This document shows, one piece after another, positions 1 to 4,607 of a DNA stretch of 11,006 bases. Under the pieces are notes generated by a model. That model was not told where the DNA came from, searched no databases, and saw only the letters and a list, made by a program, of their open reading frames with translations. Origin of the DNA: a bacterium (GTDB lineage Bacteria > Patescibacteriota > Minisyncoccia > Phycocordibacterales > UBA1550); contig JAKAMX010000022.1 of NCBI GenBank assembly GCA_021812665.1, positions 1 to 11,006 on the forward strand, written 5' to 3'. How positions within the stretch are numbered: the stretch's first letter is position 1; each line of letters begins with the position of its first letter. Position numbers and translations under genes: made by a program.

Positions 1-74
1 ATGTGTGCCCCGCAAGCTGGGAACCAGGAGATAATACATTGCAGCCGGGACTTGATTTAGTGGGAAAAATTTAA
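1..74 (+). CDS. 2-Cys peroxiredoxin, C-terminal fragment
   Basis: Only the last 23 codons are in the window, read in the frame that starts at base 3 and ends at TAA 72-74. The residues begin VCPASWEPGDNT and end DLVGKI. A Val-Cys-Pro-Ala-x-Trp-x-Pro-Gly block near the C-terminus is the resolving-cysteine segment of typical 2-Cys peroxiredoxins (AhpC/Prx1 type), in which this Cys forms an intersubunit disulfide with the peroxidatic Cys of the partner subunit during hydroperoxide reduction. The peroxidatic site lies outside the window. The tail after the resolving Cys is short. A different frame reads as an ATG-initiated 19-codon ORF ending at base 60, but it has no family resemblance. The gene ends at a terminator shared with the convergent gene. 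Confidence 0.8.
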   Translation, partial: VCPASWEPGDNTLQPGLDLVGKI

Positions 75-79
75 ATATG

Positions 80-104
80 AAAAGCGCCCAAGTGGGCGCT
101 TTTT
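80..104. terminator. bidirectional Rho-independent terminator
   Basis: AAAAGCGCCC (80-89) pairs with GGGCGCTTTT (94-103) around a four-base loop. There is a T-run on the plus strand, and the matching A-run at 80-83 gives a T-run on the minus strand. It sits between two convergent genes and can serve both. Confidence 0.85.
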
Positions 105-114
105 GAAATGTGTA

Positions 115-483
115 CTACTCGCCATCTTCGTCTTGCTTGCGAAGGCTTTCGTACCAGTCGCTAATTTTTTCTGCATCATCGGTGTGCACCGTGAGTACTC
201 CGACAAATCGATCTTCAAAAACAAGAAGTTGATGTGCAGAGCTGTCGATGCCAGCAGTGCTCAGGAACTCTGCAAACATCATTGAAAATGAAGTAACTTG
301 CTGGAGCGGTGTTGCATGCTCTGTTCCTTTTTTTGAACTGCCCCCAAATTCGAGTTCGAGTCGTTCCATGTATCGCTCAACTTCTGAATCTGCTGAATTT
401 CTCGGCGCATTGTCCTCTCGTACAAACGATGCGGTGATGACGATTTGCACCATTGGCTTGGGGTCAATATGTACGCGAAGCAT
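115..483 (-). CDS. hypothetical protein, 122 aa
   Basis: I do not recognise the family. The protein is soluble-looking, with no signal peptide or membrane segment. The N-terminus has a beta-rich pattern (MLRVHIDPKPMVQIVITASF), there is a charged middle (roughly residues 22-50), and the tail is very acidic (KQDEDGE). The start is set by a strong Shine-Dalgarno, AAAGGAGG, five bases before the ATG at 483-481. The gene converges on the peroxiredoxin gene and shares its terminator. Its strong ribosome-binding site puts it with the other orphan genes of the window and apart from the conserved genes, which lack one. It could be a lineage-specific protein; nothing in the sequence suggests a function. 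Confidence 0.75.
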   Translation of the reverse strand: MLRVHIDPKPMVQIVITASFVREDNAPRNSADSEVERYMERLELEFGGSSKKGTEHATPLQQVTSFSMMFAEFLSTAGIDSSAHQLLVFEDRFVGVLTVHTDDAEKISDWYESLRKQDEDGE

Positions 484-488
484 CAGAA

Positions 489-496
489 CCTCCTTT
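489..496 (-). promoter_or_regulatory. strong Shine-Dalgarno of the 115-483 gene
   Basis: AAAGGAGG on the minus strand, five bases from the ATG. It decides the start and is a near-perfect anti-16S match, unlike the upstream regions of the conserved genes here. Confidence 0.85.
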
Positions 497-526
497 GTAA
501 GAGTGTGTTTTGTGGCGTAGGGGAAC

Positions 527-556
527 TATGTAGTAAATCTGTGAGAAGTATGCCAA
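527..556 (-). promoter_or_regulatory. possible promoter of the 115-483 gene
   Basis: On the minus strand TTGGCA (556-551) lies 18 bases before TACATA (532-527). The -10 match is weak. It would give a leader of about 35-40 bases. Confidence 0.3.
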
Positions 557-589
557 AGGGGATATGTCGCGTCAAATAAAAAGAAAAAT

Positions 590-719
590 GGGAGGGAGAA
601 TCGGCCACGAATCACTAGGTATATTTCTTCGCTTTGCTCAAAATCTACCAAGTGTTCGCGACCCCGGCTCGGCGACCCGCCTTGCGGGTGCCCGCCTGCG
701 CCCTTCGATTCTCCCTTCC
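590..719 (-). repeat. tRNA-tail element, copy A (behind tRNA-Leu)
   Basis: Read on the minus strand, this element follows the tRNA-Leu terminator. It opens with an inverted copy of the tRNA 3' part: plus-strand 704-719 matches the complement of 775-790 at 15 of 16 positions. A hairpin ACCCGC-AAG-GCGGGT follows (plus 675-689), then the conserved core (CCGAGCCGGGG, GTCGCGAACACTT, then TGAGCAAAGCGA and CCTAGTGATTCGTG). It closes with a direct copy of the same tRNA segment: plus 590-603 is identical over 14 bases to 775-788. Copies B and C share the core and the fold. The reading frames across it are by-products of the GC-rich structure. No gene lies between 484 and 770; this element, the tRNA terminator and the upstream signals of the 115-483 gene account for most of that stretch. 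Confidence 0.75.
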
Positions 720-726
720 TGCTCAG

Positions 727-768
727 AAATACTAAAAAACCAGAGCGATGCTCTGGCCTTTAGTATTT
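727..768 (-). terminator. terminator of tRNA-Leu
   Basis: On the minus strand CCAGAGC-ATC-GCTCTGG (756-740) is followed by six T. An outer stem, AAATACTA with TAGTATTT (768-761 and 734-727), encloses it, giving a two-tier hairpin. The same inner-plus-outer design occurs behind tRNA-Ala and tRNA-Val. Confidence 0.85.
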
Positions 769-770
769 TG

Positions 771-852
771 TGCCGGGAGGGAGAATCGAACTCCCATGGA
801 TTGCTCCGCACGATTTTGAGTCGTGTGCGTCTACCAATTCCGCCATCCCGGC
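771..852 (-). tRNA. tRNA-Leu (CAA)
   Basis: The 82-base cloverleaf folds fully. The acceptor GCCGGGA/TCCCGGC has 7 pairs, the D-arm is GCG/CGC, and the anticodon stem CACGA/TCGTG has loop CTCAAAA giving anticodon CAA (reads UUG). A long variable arm (GGA-GCAA-TCC) is typical of class II tRNA-Leu. The T-arm is GGGAG-TTCGATT-CTCCC and the discriminator is A. CCA is not encoded (CAA follows), so a CCA-adding enzyme is required. Confidence 0.95.
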
Positions 853-863
853 ATTTCCTCACC

Positions 864-891
864 ATCGTACCAGAAGTTGGTTAAAAATCAA
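864..891 (-). promoter_or_regulatory. promoter of tRNA-Leu
   Basis: On the minus strand TTGATT (891-886) and a 16-base spacer precede TACGAT (869-864), which carries the extended -10 triplet TGG. The predicted start is a few bases before the mature tRNA 5' end at 852. It is divergent from the ddl promoter. Confidence 0.55.
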
Positions 892-900
892 TCATATACT

Positions 901-929
901 TTCACAATCATTCATGTGTGCGGTATAAT
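901..929 (+). promoter_or_regulatory. ddl promoter, leaderless
   Basis: TTCACA (901-906), a 17-base spacer and a perfect TATAAT (924-929). Only six bases (930-935) separate the -10 from the ATG at 936, so the expected transcription start is at or within a base of the start codon. No Shine-Dalgarno is present. Confidence 0.8.
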
Positions 930-935
930 ATTCAC

Positions 936-1901
936 ATGACGAAACTTCGAGTTGGAGTAATGCGTGGTGGTCCCGGAAGCGAGTATCATGTTTCGCTCAA
1001 GACGGGCGGAAATGTTCTCACTGCGATTCCTCGTGATCGTTATGAGCCACACGACATACTCATAACCAATACGGGGGAGTGGAACATTGATGGAGTGCCA
1101 ACTCATCCATCAAAATTGTCGCAGCATGTTGATGTCGTTTTCAATGCACTCCATGGTGAGTTCGGCGAAGATGGCAAAGTGCAAAACATTCTCGACTTTT
1201 TTGGTGTACCGTATACTGGTTCGGCAGTGATTCCTTCTGCCATCGGTATGAACAAAGACCTCGCAAAAAAATATTTTGTAAAGGCGGGGATCAAGGTACC
1301 ACGAGGAGTCGTTGTTTCGCGAGGAGAAGAGATTGGTTCTGTTGCTCAAAAAGTTAAAAGTGAGATTGCTGCGCCATATGTTGTGAAGCCACTTGCTGGT
1401 GGATCGTCAATCGGACTTTCGCTTGCACGCTCTGACGAGGAGCTCATTGCTGCTATCGAGTATGCTCTTGGGTATGGTGGTGAGGCGCTAGTAGAGGAAT
1501 ATATTCGAGGCAGGGAAATCATGGTGGGTGTGATCAACGCAGCTGGTGGCGCCCACGCATATGTAACTGCGCCAATTGAAGTAATGATCCCTGAGGGTGT
1601 TTTGTATGATTATGATCAAAAATACAAAACACCGCTGCATCCCGTCGGTCGGGCTCGAATGCGTGACAGCGAACGCAAGGCGGTTGAAGAGGCAGCACTC
1701 CGAGCGCATGTTGCACTAGGAGCAAGGCATTATGCAAGCTATGATTTTATCCTTGCAGACGATGGGCCGTACCTGCTCGAGGTGAACACGCTTCCAGGGC
1801 TGACGAATACGTCGCTTTTGCCAAAATCCCTTGGTTTTTTCGGACTCACAATGCCGGAGTTCATTGATTACGTTATTACACTTGCATTACAAAAAAAATA
1901 A
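936..1901 (+). CDS. ddl: D-alanine--D-alanine ligase
   Basis: ATP-grasp enzyme that joins two D-alanines into the dipeptide used for the UDP-MurNAc-pentapeptide of peptidoglycan, in the cytosol. The 321 residues show the family motifs in order: an N-terminal strand and Gly-rich segment (residues 6-20, with the E-x-H-V-S type signature as SEYHVS), HGEFGEDG (73-80), the ATP-binding KPLAGGSSIG (151-160), a VEEYIRGREIMVGV segment, DYDQKYK, and LEVNTLPGLTNTS (281-293) with the Mg-binding Glu and Asn. Length is normal for a Ddl. The in-frame GTG at 918 would place the -10 box inside the coding sequence, so ATG 936 is preferred. The gene stands alone between two tRNA loci. Its last codons probably contain the -35 of tRNA-Ala. 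Confidence 0.95.
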   Translation: MTKLRVGVMRGGPGSEYHVSLKTGGNVLTAIPRDRYEPHDILITNTGEWNIDGVPTHPSKLSQHVDVVFNALHGEFGEDGKVQNILDFFGVPYTGSAVIPSAIGMNKDLAKKYFVKAGIKVPRGVVVSRGEEIGSVAQKVKSEIAAPYVVKPLAGGSSIGLSLARSDEELIAAIEYALGYGGEALVEEYIRGREIMVGVINAAGGAHAYVTAPIEVMIPEGVLYDYDQKYKTPLHPVGRARMRDSERKAVEEAALRAHVALGARHYASYDFILADDGPYLLEVNTLPGLTNTSLLPKSLGFFGLTMPEFIDYVITLALQKK

Positions 1902-1909
1902 GGTAGAAT
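1882..1909 (+). promoter_or_regulatory. possible promoter of tRNA-Ala inside the ddl 3' end
   Basis: TTGCAT (1882-1887), a 16-base spacer and TAGAAT (1904-1909). The predicted start near 1916 is about 12 bases upstream of the tRNA. The -35 match is weak, and readthrough from ddl is an alternative. Confidence 0.4.
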
Positions 1910-1927
1910 AGCAGGGTTGATAGTTAA

Positions 1928-2000
1928 GGGCCCGTAGCTCAATTGGTAGAGCGCCTGTTTTGCACTCAGGAGGCAAGGAGTTCGAATCTCCTCGGGTCCA
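1928..2000 (+). tRNA. tRNA-Ala (UGC)
   Basis: 73-base cloverleaf: acceptor GGGCCCG/CGGGTCC (one G-U pair), D-stem GCTC/GAGC, anticodon stem CCTGT/TCAGG with loop TTTGCAC giving anticodon TGC, T-arm AGGAG-TTCGAAT-CTCCT, discriminator A. The closing pair of the anticodon stem (31-39) is a U-U mismatch. CCA is not added by the gene; the final CCA letters are two acceptor bases plus the discriminator. Confidence 0.95.
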
Positions 2001-2047
2001 CAAATTTAGGGCCGCAATGTGGTAACATTGCGGCCCTTTCAAATTTG
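2001..2047 (+). terminator. two-tier hairpin terminator of tRNA-Ala
   Basis: A 13-pair stem, AGGGCCGCAATGT with ACATTGCGGCCCT (2008-2020 and 2025-2037), has a GGTA loop and is followed by TTTC. An outer stem CAAATTT/AAATTTG (2001-2007 and 2041-2047) encloses it. The T-run is short, so part of its role may be 3'-end processing of the tRNA. Confidence 0.75.
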
Positions 2048-2050
2048 TGA

Positions 2051-2189
2051 GACCCGAGGAGATTCGAAAGACGGAGGCGGGCACCCACGAAGTGGGTCGC
2101 CGAGTCGGGGTCGAGAGTACTTATGAGCGAAGCGAATTAGTAACTCGTGACCGCATCTCCTCATCGATGATACTTAGTAATTTGTGACC
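2051..2189 (+). repeat. tRNA-tail element, copy B (behind tRNA-Ala)
   Basis: It opens with an exact 18-base reverse complement of the tRNA-Ala 3' end (2051-2068 against 1981-1998). A hairpin ACCCAC-GAA-GTGGGT follows (2083-2097), then the core CCGAGTCGGGGTCGAGAG. The stretch from GGTC to GACC (2109-2152) folds on itself around TGAGCGAAGCGA. A remnant direct copy of the tRNA, ATCTCCTC, lies at 2155-2162 (tRNA 1986-1993). The end module is then repeated: TTAGTAACTCGTGACC (2137-2152) and TTAGTAATTTGTGACC (2174-2189) differ at two positions. A further small inverted repeat, TAGCGA/TCGCTA, lies at 2197-2217. I see no coding potential between 2001 and 2289. Confidence 0.75.
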
Positions 2190-2224
2190 ACACAATTAGC
2201 GAGCCCGCTCGTCGCTAGAATATT

Positions 2225-2253
2225 TTGCATTTTCAACCCATCCCTGATATTCT
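2225..2253 (+). promoter_or_regulatory. possible promoter of the 2290 gene
   Basis: TTGCAT (2225-2230), a 17-base spacer and TATTCT (2248-2253). It gives a leader of about 30 bases holding the Shine-Dalgarno at 2280-2284. Confidence 0.4.
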
Positions 2254-2289
2254 CATTGAAGAAATTTGACCAAACCTTTGGAGGCTCTC

Positions 2290-2658
2290 ATGCAGAAAAT
2301 CTTCGTTATTTGTCCTGTTCGCAATGTCGGCGAGCAAACAAAAAAGAGCATCCAGGACTATGTTGCCGCGCTTGAGAAGCGCGGCGCGCAAGTTCACTGG
2401 CCATCACGCGACACCAACCAGGACGATCCTGTCGGTATAAAAATCTGCCAACAGAACAGGGAAGCCATCTATGCGGCCGACGAAATTCACATCTGGTTTG
2501 ATGCAAGCAGTCAGGGTTCGTTGTTTGACCTCGGTATGACGTTTGCGTTCCTCAAAAATTCGGAGAAAAGGATCGTGCTTATAAACCGGGACAAAATTCT
2601 CCCAACACCACATAAGAGTTTCCAAAACGTTATTTTGGAAATTGCCAAAGCGCCTTGA
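2290..2658 (+). CDS. nucleoside 2-deoxyribosyltransferase-like protein
   Basis: The 122-residue protein has the layout of the nucleoside 2-deoxyribosyltransferase fold: an N-terminal strand followed by a Pro-Val-Arg-Asn turn (residues 4-12, IFVICPVRN), and a central signature IHIWFDASSQGSLFDLG (residues 66-82), corresponding to the family's D-x-x-S-x-G-x-x-x-E-x-G. Family members move deoxyribose between bases in nucleotide salvage or hydrolyse nucleotide N-glycosidic bonds. Here the expected catalytic Glu is Asp80, so activity is uncertain. GGAGG at 2280-2284, five bases before ATG 2290, fixes the start; the upstream in-frame start at 2266 has no such signal. The stop codon lies inside the terminator loop. 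A signalling or sensor member of the same superfamily is the main alternative. Confidence 0.55.
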   Translation: MQKIFVICPVRNVGEQTKKSIQDYVAALEKRGAQVHWPSRDTNQDDPVGIKICQQNREAIYAADEIHIWFDASSQGSLFDLGMTFAFLKNSEKRIVLINRDKILPTPHKSFQNVILEIAKAP

Positions 2659-2670
2659 GGGGCGCTTTTT
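2647..2670 (+). terminator. terminator overlapping the stop codon
   Basis: AAAGCGCC (2647-2654) pairs with GGCGCTTT (2661-2668) and is followed by T. The TGA stop at 2656-2658 lies in the loop, so the hairpin includes the last coding bases. Confidence 0.85.
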
Positions 2671-2687
2671 GTATTTGAGTTGCTTTA

Positions 2688-2696
2688 TGCGAAAAT
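2688..2696 (+). promoter_or_regulatory. possible extended -10 of tag
   Basis: TGC followed by GAAAAT, ending six bases before ATG 2703, the same geometry as the other leaderless genes. The hexamer is weak (first base mismatched) and there is no clear -35, but there is also no Shine-Dalgarno. Confidence 0.4.
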
Positions 2697-2702
2697 ATTT
2701 AA

Positions 2703-3257
2703 ATGCAAAAAACTCGTTGTCTCTGGTCCTCAACCGACCCACTCATGATTGCGTATCATGATAAAGAGTGGGGCGTGCCGACACGTAATGACAAAAAGAT
2801 CTTTGAATTTTTAATTCTCGAAAGCGCGCAAGCAGGATTGTCGTGGCGAACAATCCTTCACAAAAGAGAAAATTATAGAAAAGCATTTGCGAATTTTGAT
2901 GTTGAGAAAGTTGCACGATTTACTGCGCGCGATGTAGAGCGCTTGCTCAAGAACGCGGGCATCATTCGCAATCGTGCAAAAATCGAAGCAGCAATAAATA
3001 ACGCAAAAAAGTTTTTAGAAGTTCAAAAAGAATTTGGTAGCTTCTCGAAATATTGCTGGGCGTTTGTTGGAGGTGAGCCTATCCGCCACAAGATACGCAA
3101 ACTGAGTGAATACCCAACGACTATCAAGGAGGGTGATGCTTTTGCTGCAGATCTCAAAAAGCGAGGATTTAAATTTTTAGGGCAGACGACGATTTATGCC
3201 CATATGCAGGCCACTGGGATGGTAAACGATCATATGGTCAACTGTTTCCGGCGCTAG
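2703..3257 (+). CDS. tag: DNA-3-methyladenine glycosylase I
   Basis: Removes 3-methyladenine from alkylated DNA by cleaving the N-glycosidic bond, starting base excision repair. The 184 residues match the Tag family along their whole length. Zinc ligands are Cys6, His19, His177 and Cys181 (E. coli Cys4, His17, His175, Cys179). The base-recognition Glu40 and Trp48 sit in LESAQAGLSW. GIIRNRAKIEAAINNAKKFL is the helix-hairpin-helix region, and the C-terminus has GQTTIYAHMQATGMVNDH. All key residues are intact. The start at 2703 gives the usual N-terminus just before the first zinc Cys. The gene follows the deoxyribosyltransferase terminator by about 30 bases and no terminator is seen after it. 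Confidence 0.95.
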   Translation: MQKTRCLWSSTDPLMIAYHDKEWGVPTRNDKKIFEFLILESAQAGLSWRTILHKRENYRKAFANFDVEKVARFTARDVERLLKNAGIIRNRAKIEAAINNAKKFLEVQKEFGSFSKYCWAFVGGEPIRHKIRKLSEYPTTIKEGDAFAADLKKRGFKFLGQTTIYAHMQATGMVNDHMVNCFRR

Positions 3258-3264
3258 TGGTTAT

Positions 3265-3293
3265 TTGACACCACTATTAGCAGGTGGTATCGT
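3265..3293 (+). promoter_or_regulatory. promoter of the 3365 gene
   Basis: A perfect TTGACA (3265-3270), a 17-base spacer and TATCGT (3288-3293). The -35 lies within an inverted repeat, AGTGGT (3256-3261) and ACCACT (3270-3275), which could be an operator. Leader of roughly 65 bases. Confidence 0.65.
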
Positions 3294-3324
3294 GTGAGTC
3301 GGCAATTTGTTTATTTACGCATGC

Positions 3325-3342
3325 TTGCGAGATTATTCGCAA
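3325..3342 (+). other. leader hairpin before the Shine-Dalgarno
   Basis: TTGCGA (3325-3330), loop GATTAT, then TCGCAA (3337-3342), ending nine bases before AAGGAGG. An alternative stem, CGCA with TGCG in 3318-3329, uses the same bases, so two exclusive folds are possible. Confidence 0.4.
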
Positions 3343-3364
3343 CTATTACCAAGGAGGAATATTG

Positions 3365-3880
3365 ATGGCCACCATGGTCGGGAAACAAATCTGCCTCTGG
3401 CGAGCAGAGCAAAAGCCAGGAGAGCACATCATTCGCGTGGTCAAGGAAGTCATCGTGACTATCGCGGAGGAGAAGATCGGGGTTCCCGGTCAGTACTCGC
3501 GAACACCTTCTCGTTTTGCCAGCTATTGTGGACTCGGCAACGACGGAAAGATCTACAAGAAGCACTGGGATGCGTGGCCCGAGTCATCTCAGGCCGGTGA
3601 TTTTCTTTTCCAGTGGACACTGCGCGCTGACGGTGGTGGCAGAGGGCGCTCAGGGCCCTGGGTCCCTATCGAGGCCATCTATCTCTACAACAGTAAGGTT
3701 TCTCGCCAGATGGGGGAAATGGAGCATTTCACCATCGTCGATGTATTCGGCAATGAGATCAACCCGAAAGGGGACGTGGTCTATTGCGACATCCACGATC
3801 AGTATTCGTATGTCGGTACGGAGTGCGAACTCTGTCGTCACGAGCATGAATCGTCAATGAGCATATACATCGGAATTTAG
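3365..3880 (+). CDS. hypothetical protein with possible C-terminal zinc ribbon
   Basis: Not recognised. The 171 residues contain a basic and aromatic middle (FQWTLRADGGGRGRSGPW, about residues 83-100) and a C-terminal cluster, Y-C-D-I-H followed nine residues later by C-E-L-C-R-H-E-H. That is a C-x2-H...C-x2-C arrangement that could bind one zinc ion. There is no signal peptide or membrane helix. The start at 3365 is set by AAGGAGG (3351-3357) with a seven-base spacer; an in-frame ATG three codons later is too far from it. The gene has its own consensus promoter, a structured leader and a terminator, and stands alone. Zinc binding is inferred from spacing only. Confidence 0.7.
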   Translation: MATMVGKQICLWRAEQKPGEHIIRVVKEVIVTIAEEKIGVPGQYSRTPSRFASYCGLGNDGKIYKKHWDAWPESSQAGDFLFQWTLRADGGGRGRSGPWVPIEAIYLYNSKVSRQMGEMEHFTIVDVFGNEINPKGDVVYCDIHDQYSYVGTECELCRHEHESSMSIYIGI

Positions 3881-3887
3881 CCACAAC

Positions 3888-3917
3888 AAAACGACCGTGA
3901 AAACAGTCGTTTTTTTA
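3888..3917 (+). terminator. Rho-independent terminator
   Basis: AAAACGAC (3888-3895) pairs with GTCGTTTT (3907-3914), followed by further T residues, eight bases after the stop codon of the 3365 gene. Confidence 0.8.
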
Positions 3918-3969
3918 TTTTGGTTGACGTGATGTCAATACTTTGCTCCACTTATTGTAGGAGGTGGTT

Positions 3970-4098
3970 ATGAACCCGCAGATCGTTTTGATAATCGGCC
4001 TCGTGATTCTTGCGGCCTGGTACCTGTTCCACTCGGGCGGGAAAACATGCTCGTCATGCGAGCATAACAAGAAGTGTCCATTCAAAGAGAAGAAATAA
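3970..4098 (+). CDS. Cys-rich single-pass membrane miniprotein, 42 aa
   Basis: A short gene with a clear signal: AGGAGG at 3959-3964, five bases before ATG 3970, and a strong terminator right after the stop. The product begins MNPQIVLIIGLVILAAWYLF, one hydrophobic helix (about residues 4-20). A short tail, HSGGKTCSSCEHNKKCPFKE, carries three cysteines as C-x2-C-x5-C. The architecture (one helix plus a short Cys-rich tail) resembles the FeoB-associated Cys-rich membrane protein family. No feoB is visible nearby, so the function is not assigned; metal or redox binding by the tail is an inference. TTGACG at 3924-3929 may be its -35, but I see no good -10. Confidence 0.75.
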   Translation: MNPQIVLIIGLVILAAWYLFHSGGKTCSSCEHNKKCPFKEKK

Positions 4099-4131
4099 AA
4101 TAGGGCGGCCGCAAAGACGGCCGCCCTATTT
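4098..4131. terminator. strong terminator, symmetric
   Basis: TAGGGCGGCCG (4101-4111) pairs with CGGCCGCCCTA (4118-4128) around a six-base loop, flanked by AAA and TTT. It starts at the last base of the miniprotein stop codon and separates that gene from the HIT promoter. Confidence 0.85.
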
Positions 4132-4150
4132 CTATAACCCAAAAGGGGCG

Positions 4151-4159
4151 TGGTATGAT
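4151..4159 (+). promoter_or_regulatory. extended -10 promoter of the HIT-tsaC operon, leaderless
   Basis: TGG followed by TATGAT (4154-4159), ending six bases before ATG 4166. No -35 better than TCTATA (4131-4136) is seen, which is tolerable for an extended -10 promoter. No Shine-Dalgarno. Confidence 0.65.
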
Positions 4160-4165
4160 ATATGC

Positions 4166-4600
4166 ATGCTCGACATAACACTAAAAAAGTTTGGATACCC
4201 GGAACTACTTGTTAAAGAATATCAACACTGGTACCTGCTTTGCCGGTTCAAGCAAGTCACCCTTGGTTCGATGATTCTCATTTGCAAAGAGCAGACTGAT
4301 GCGTTCTCAAAAATCTCAGATGCTGCCTTTGCTGAGCTTCCGGCTGCGATTCGTGAAATTGAAGTGAACACAAAAAAACTTTTTCAAAATGACAAAATAA
4401 ATTATTTGATGCTCATGATGGTAGACCCTGAAGTTCATTTTCATGTAATCCCTCGTTACGCGAATGATAAAGAATTTGAAGGTATAACTTTCAAAGATAG
4501 TGAATGGCCGAAAAAAGCAGATATCGATGTGGTTAACGATATTGCTGCAGATGATTTGCAGCGTCTCGCAGTCATGATGCGCGAGAGTTTCAATAGGTAG
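4166..4600 (+). CDS. HIT-family nucleotide hydrolase or transferase
   Basis: The 144 residues contain the histidine-triad signature region at residues 87-98, DPEVHFHVIPRY. His91 aligns with the nucleophilic His and His93 with the third His, while the first His position is Glu89. HIT proteins act on nucleoside-phosphate bonds, for example Ap4A or AMP-lysine type substrates, through a covalent nucleotidyl-His intermediate. Upstream residues (HWYLLCRFKQVTLGSMILI) match the beta-strands that begin the HIT fold. The ATG at 4166 is chosen because the promoter -10 ends six bases before it; the long upstream extension of the open frame runs through a terminator. tsaC starts seven bases after the stop, so the two are co-transcribed. 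Confidence 0.75.
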   Translation: MLDITLKKFGYPELLVKEYQHWYLLCRFKQVTLGSMILICKEQTDAFSKISDAAFAELPAAIREIEVNTKKLFQNDKINYLMLMMVDPEVHFHVIPRYANDKEFEGITFKDSEWPKKADIDVVNDIAADDLQRLAVMMRESFNR

Positions 4601-4607
4601 TCAACTG

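Noticed and set aside
1..60. 19-codon ATG-initiated frame at the window start
   Set aside because: Another frame gives the peroxiredoxin resolving-Cys block, which is much stronger evidence.
564..884. Open frames on both strands across 564-884 (106 aa plus, 75 aa minus)
   Set aside because: They run through tRNA-Leu, its terminator and the structured repeat; translations are Arg/Pro-rich and have no ribosome-binding site.
918..935. GTG 918 as the ddl start
   Set aside because: It would place the TATAAT promoter element inside the coding sequence and add residues before the usual Ddl N-terminus.
1887..2084. 65-residue minus-strand open frame over tRNA-Ala
   Set aside because: Antisense reading of the tRNA and terminator, with no start signal.
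2001..2289. Integrated island or prophage attachment site at tRNA-Ala
   Set aside because: No integrase, phage gene or long direct repeat of the tRNA end is visible; the tRNA copies are short and mainly inverted.
2404..2742. 112-residue minus-strand open frame
   Set aside because: Antisense to the deoxyribosyltransferase-like gene and the start of tag, both with supported products.
3368..3377. GCCACCATGG, a perfect eukaryotic Kozak sequence
   Set aside because: It lies within the N-terminal codons of a gene whose start is fixed by a bacterial Shine-Dalgarno; taken as coincidence.
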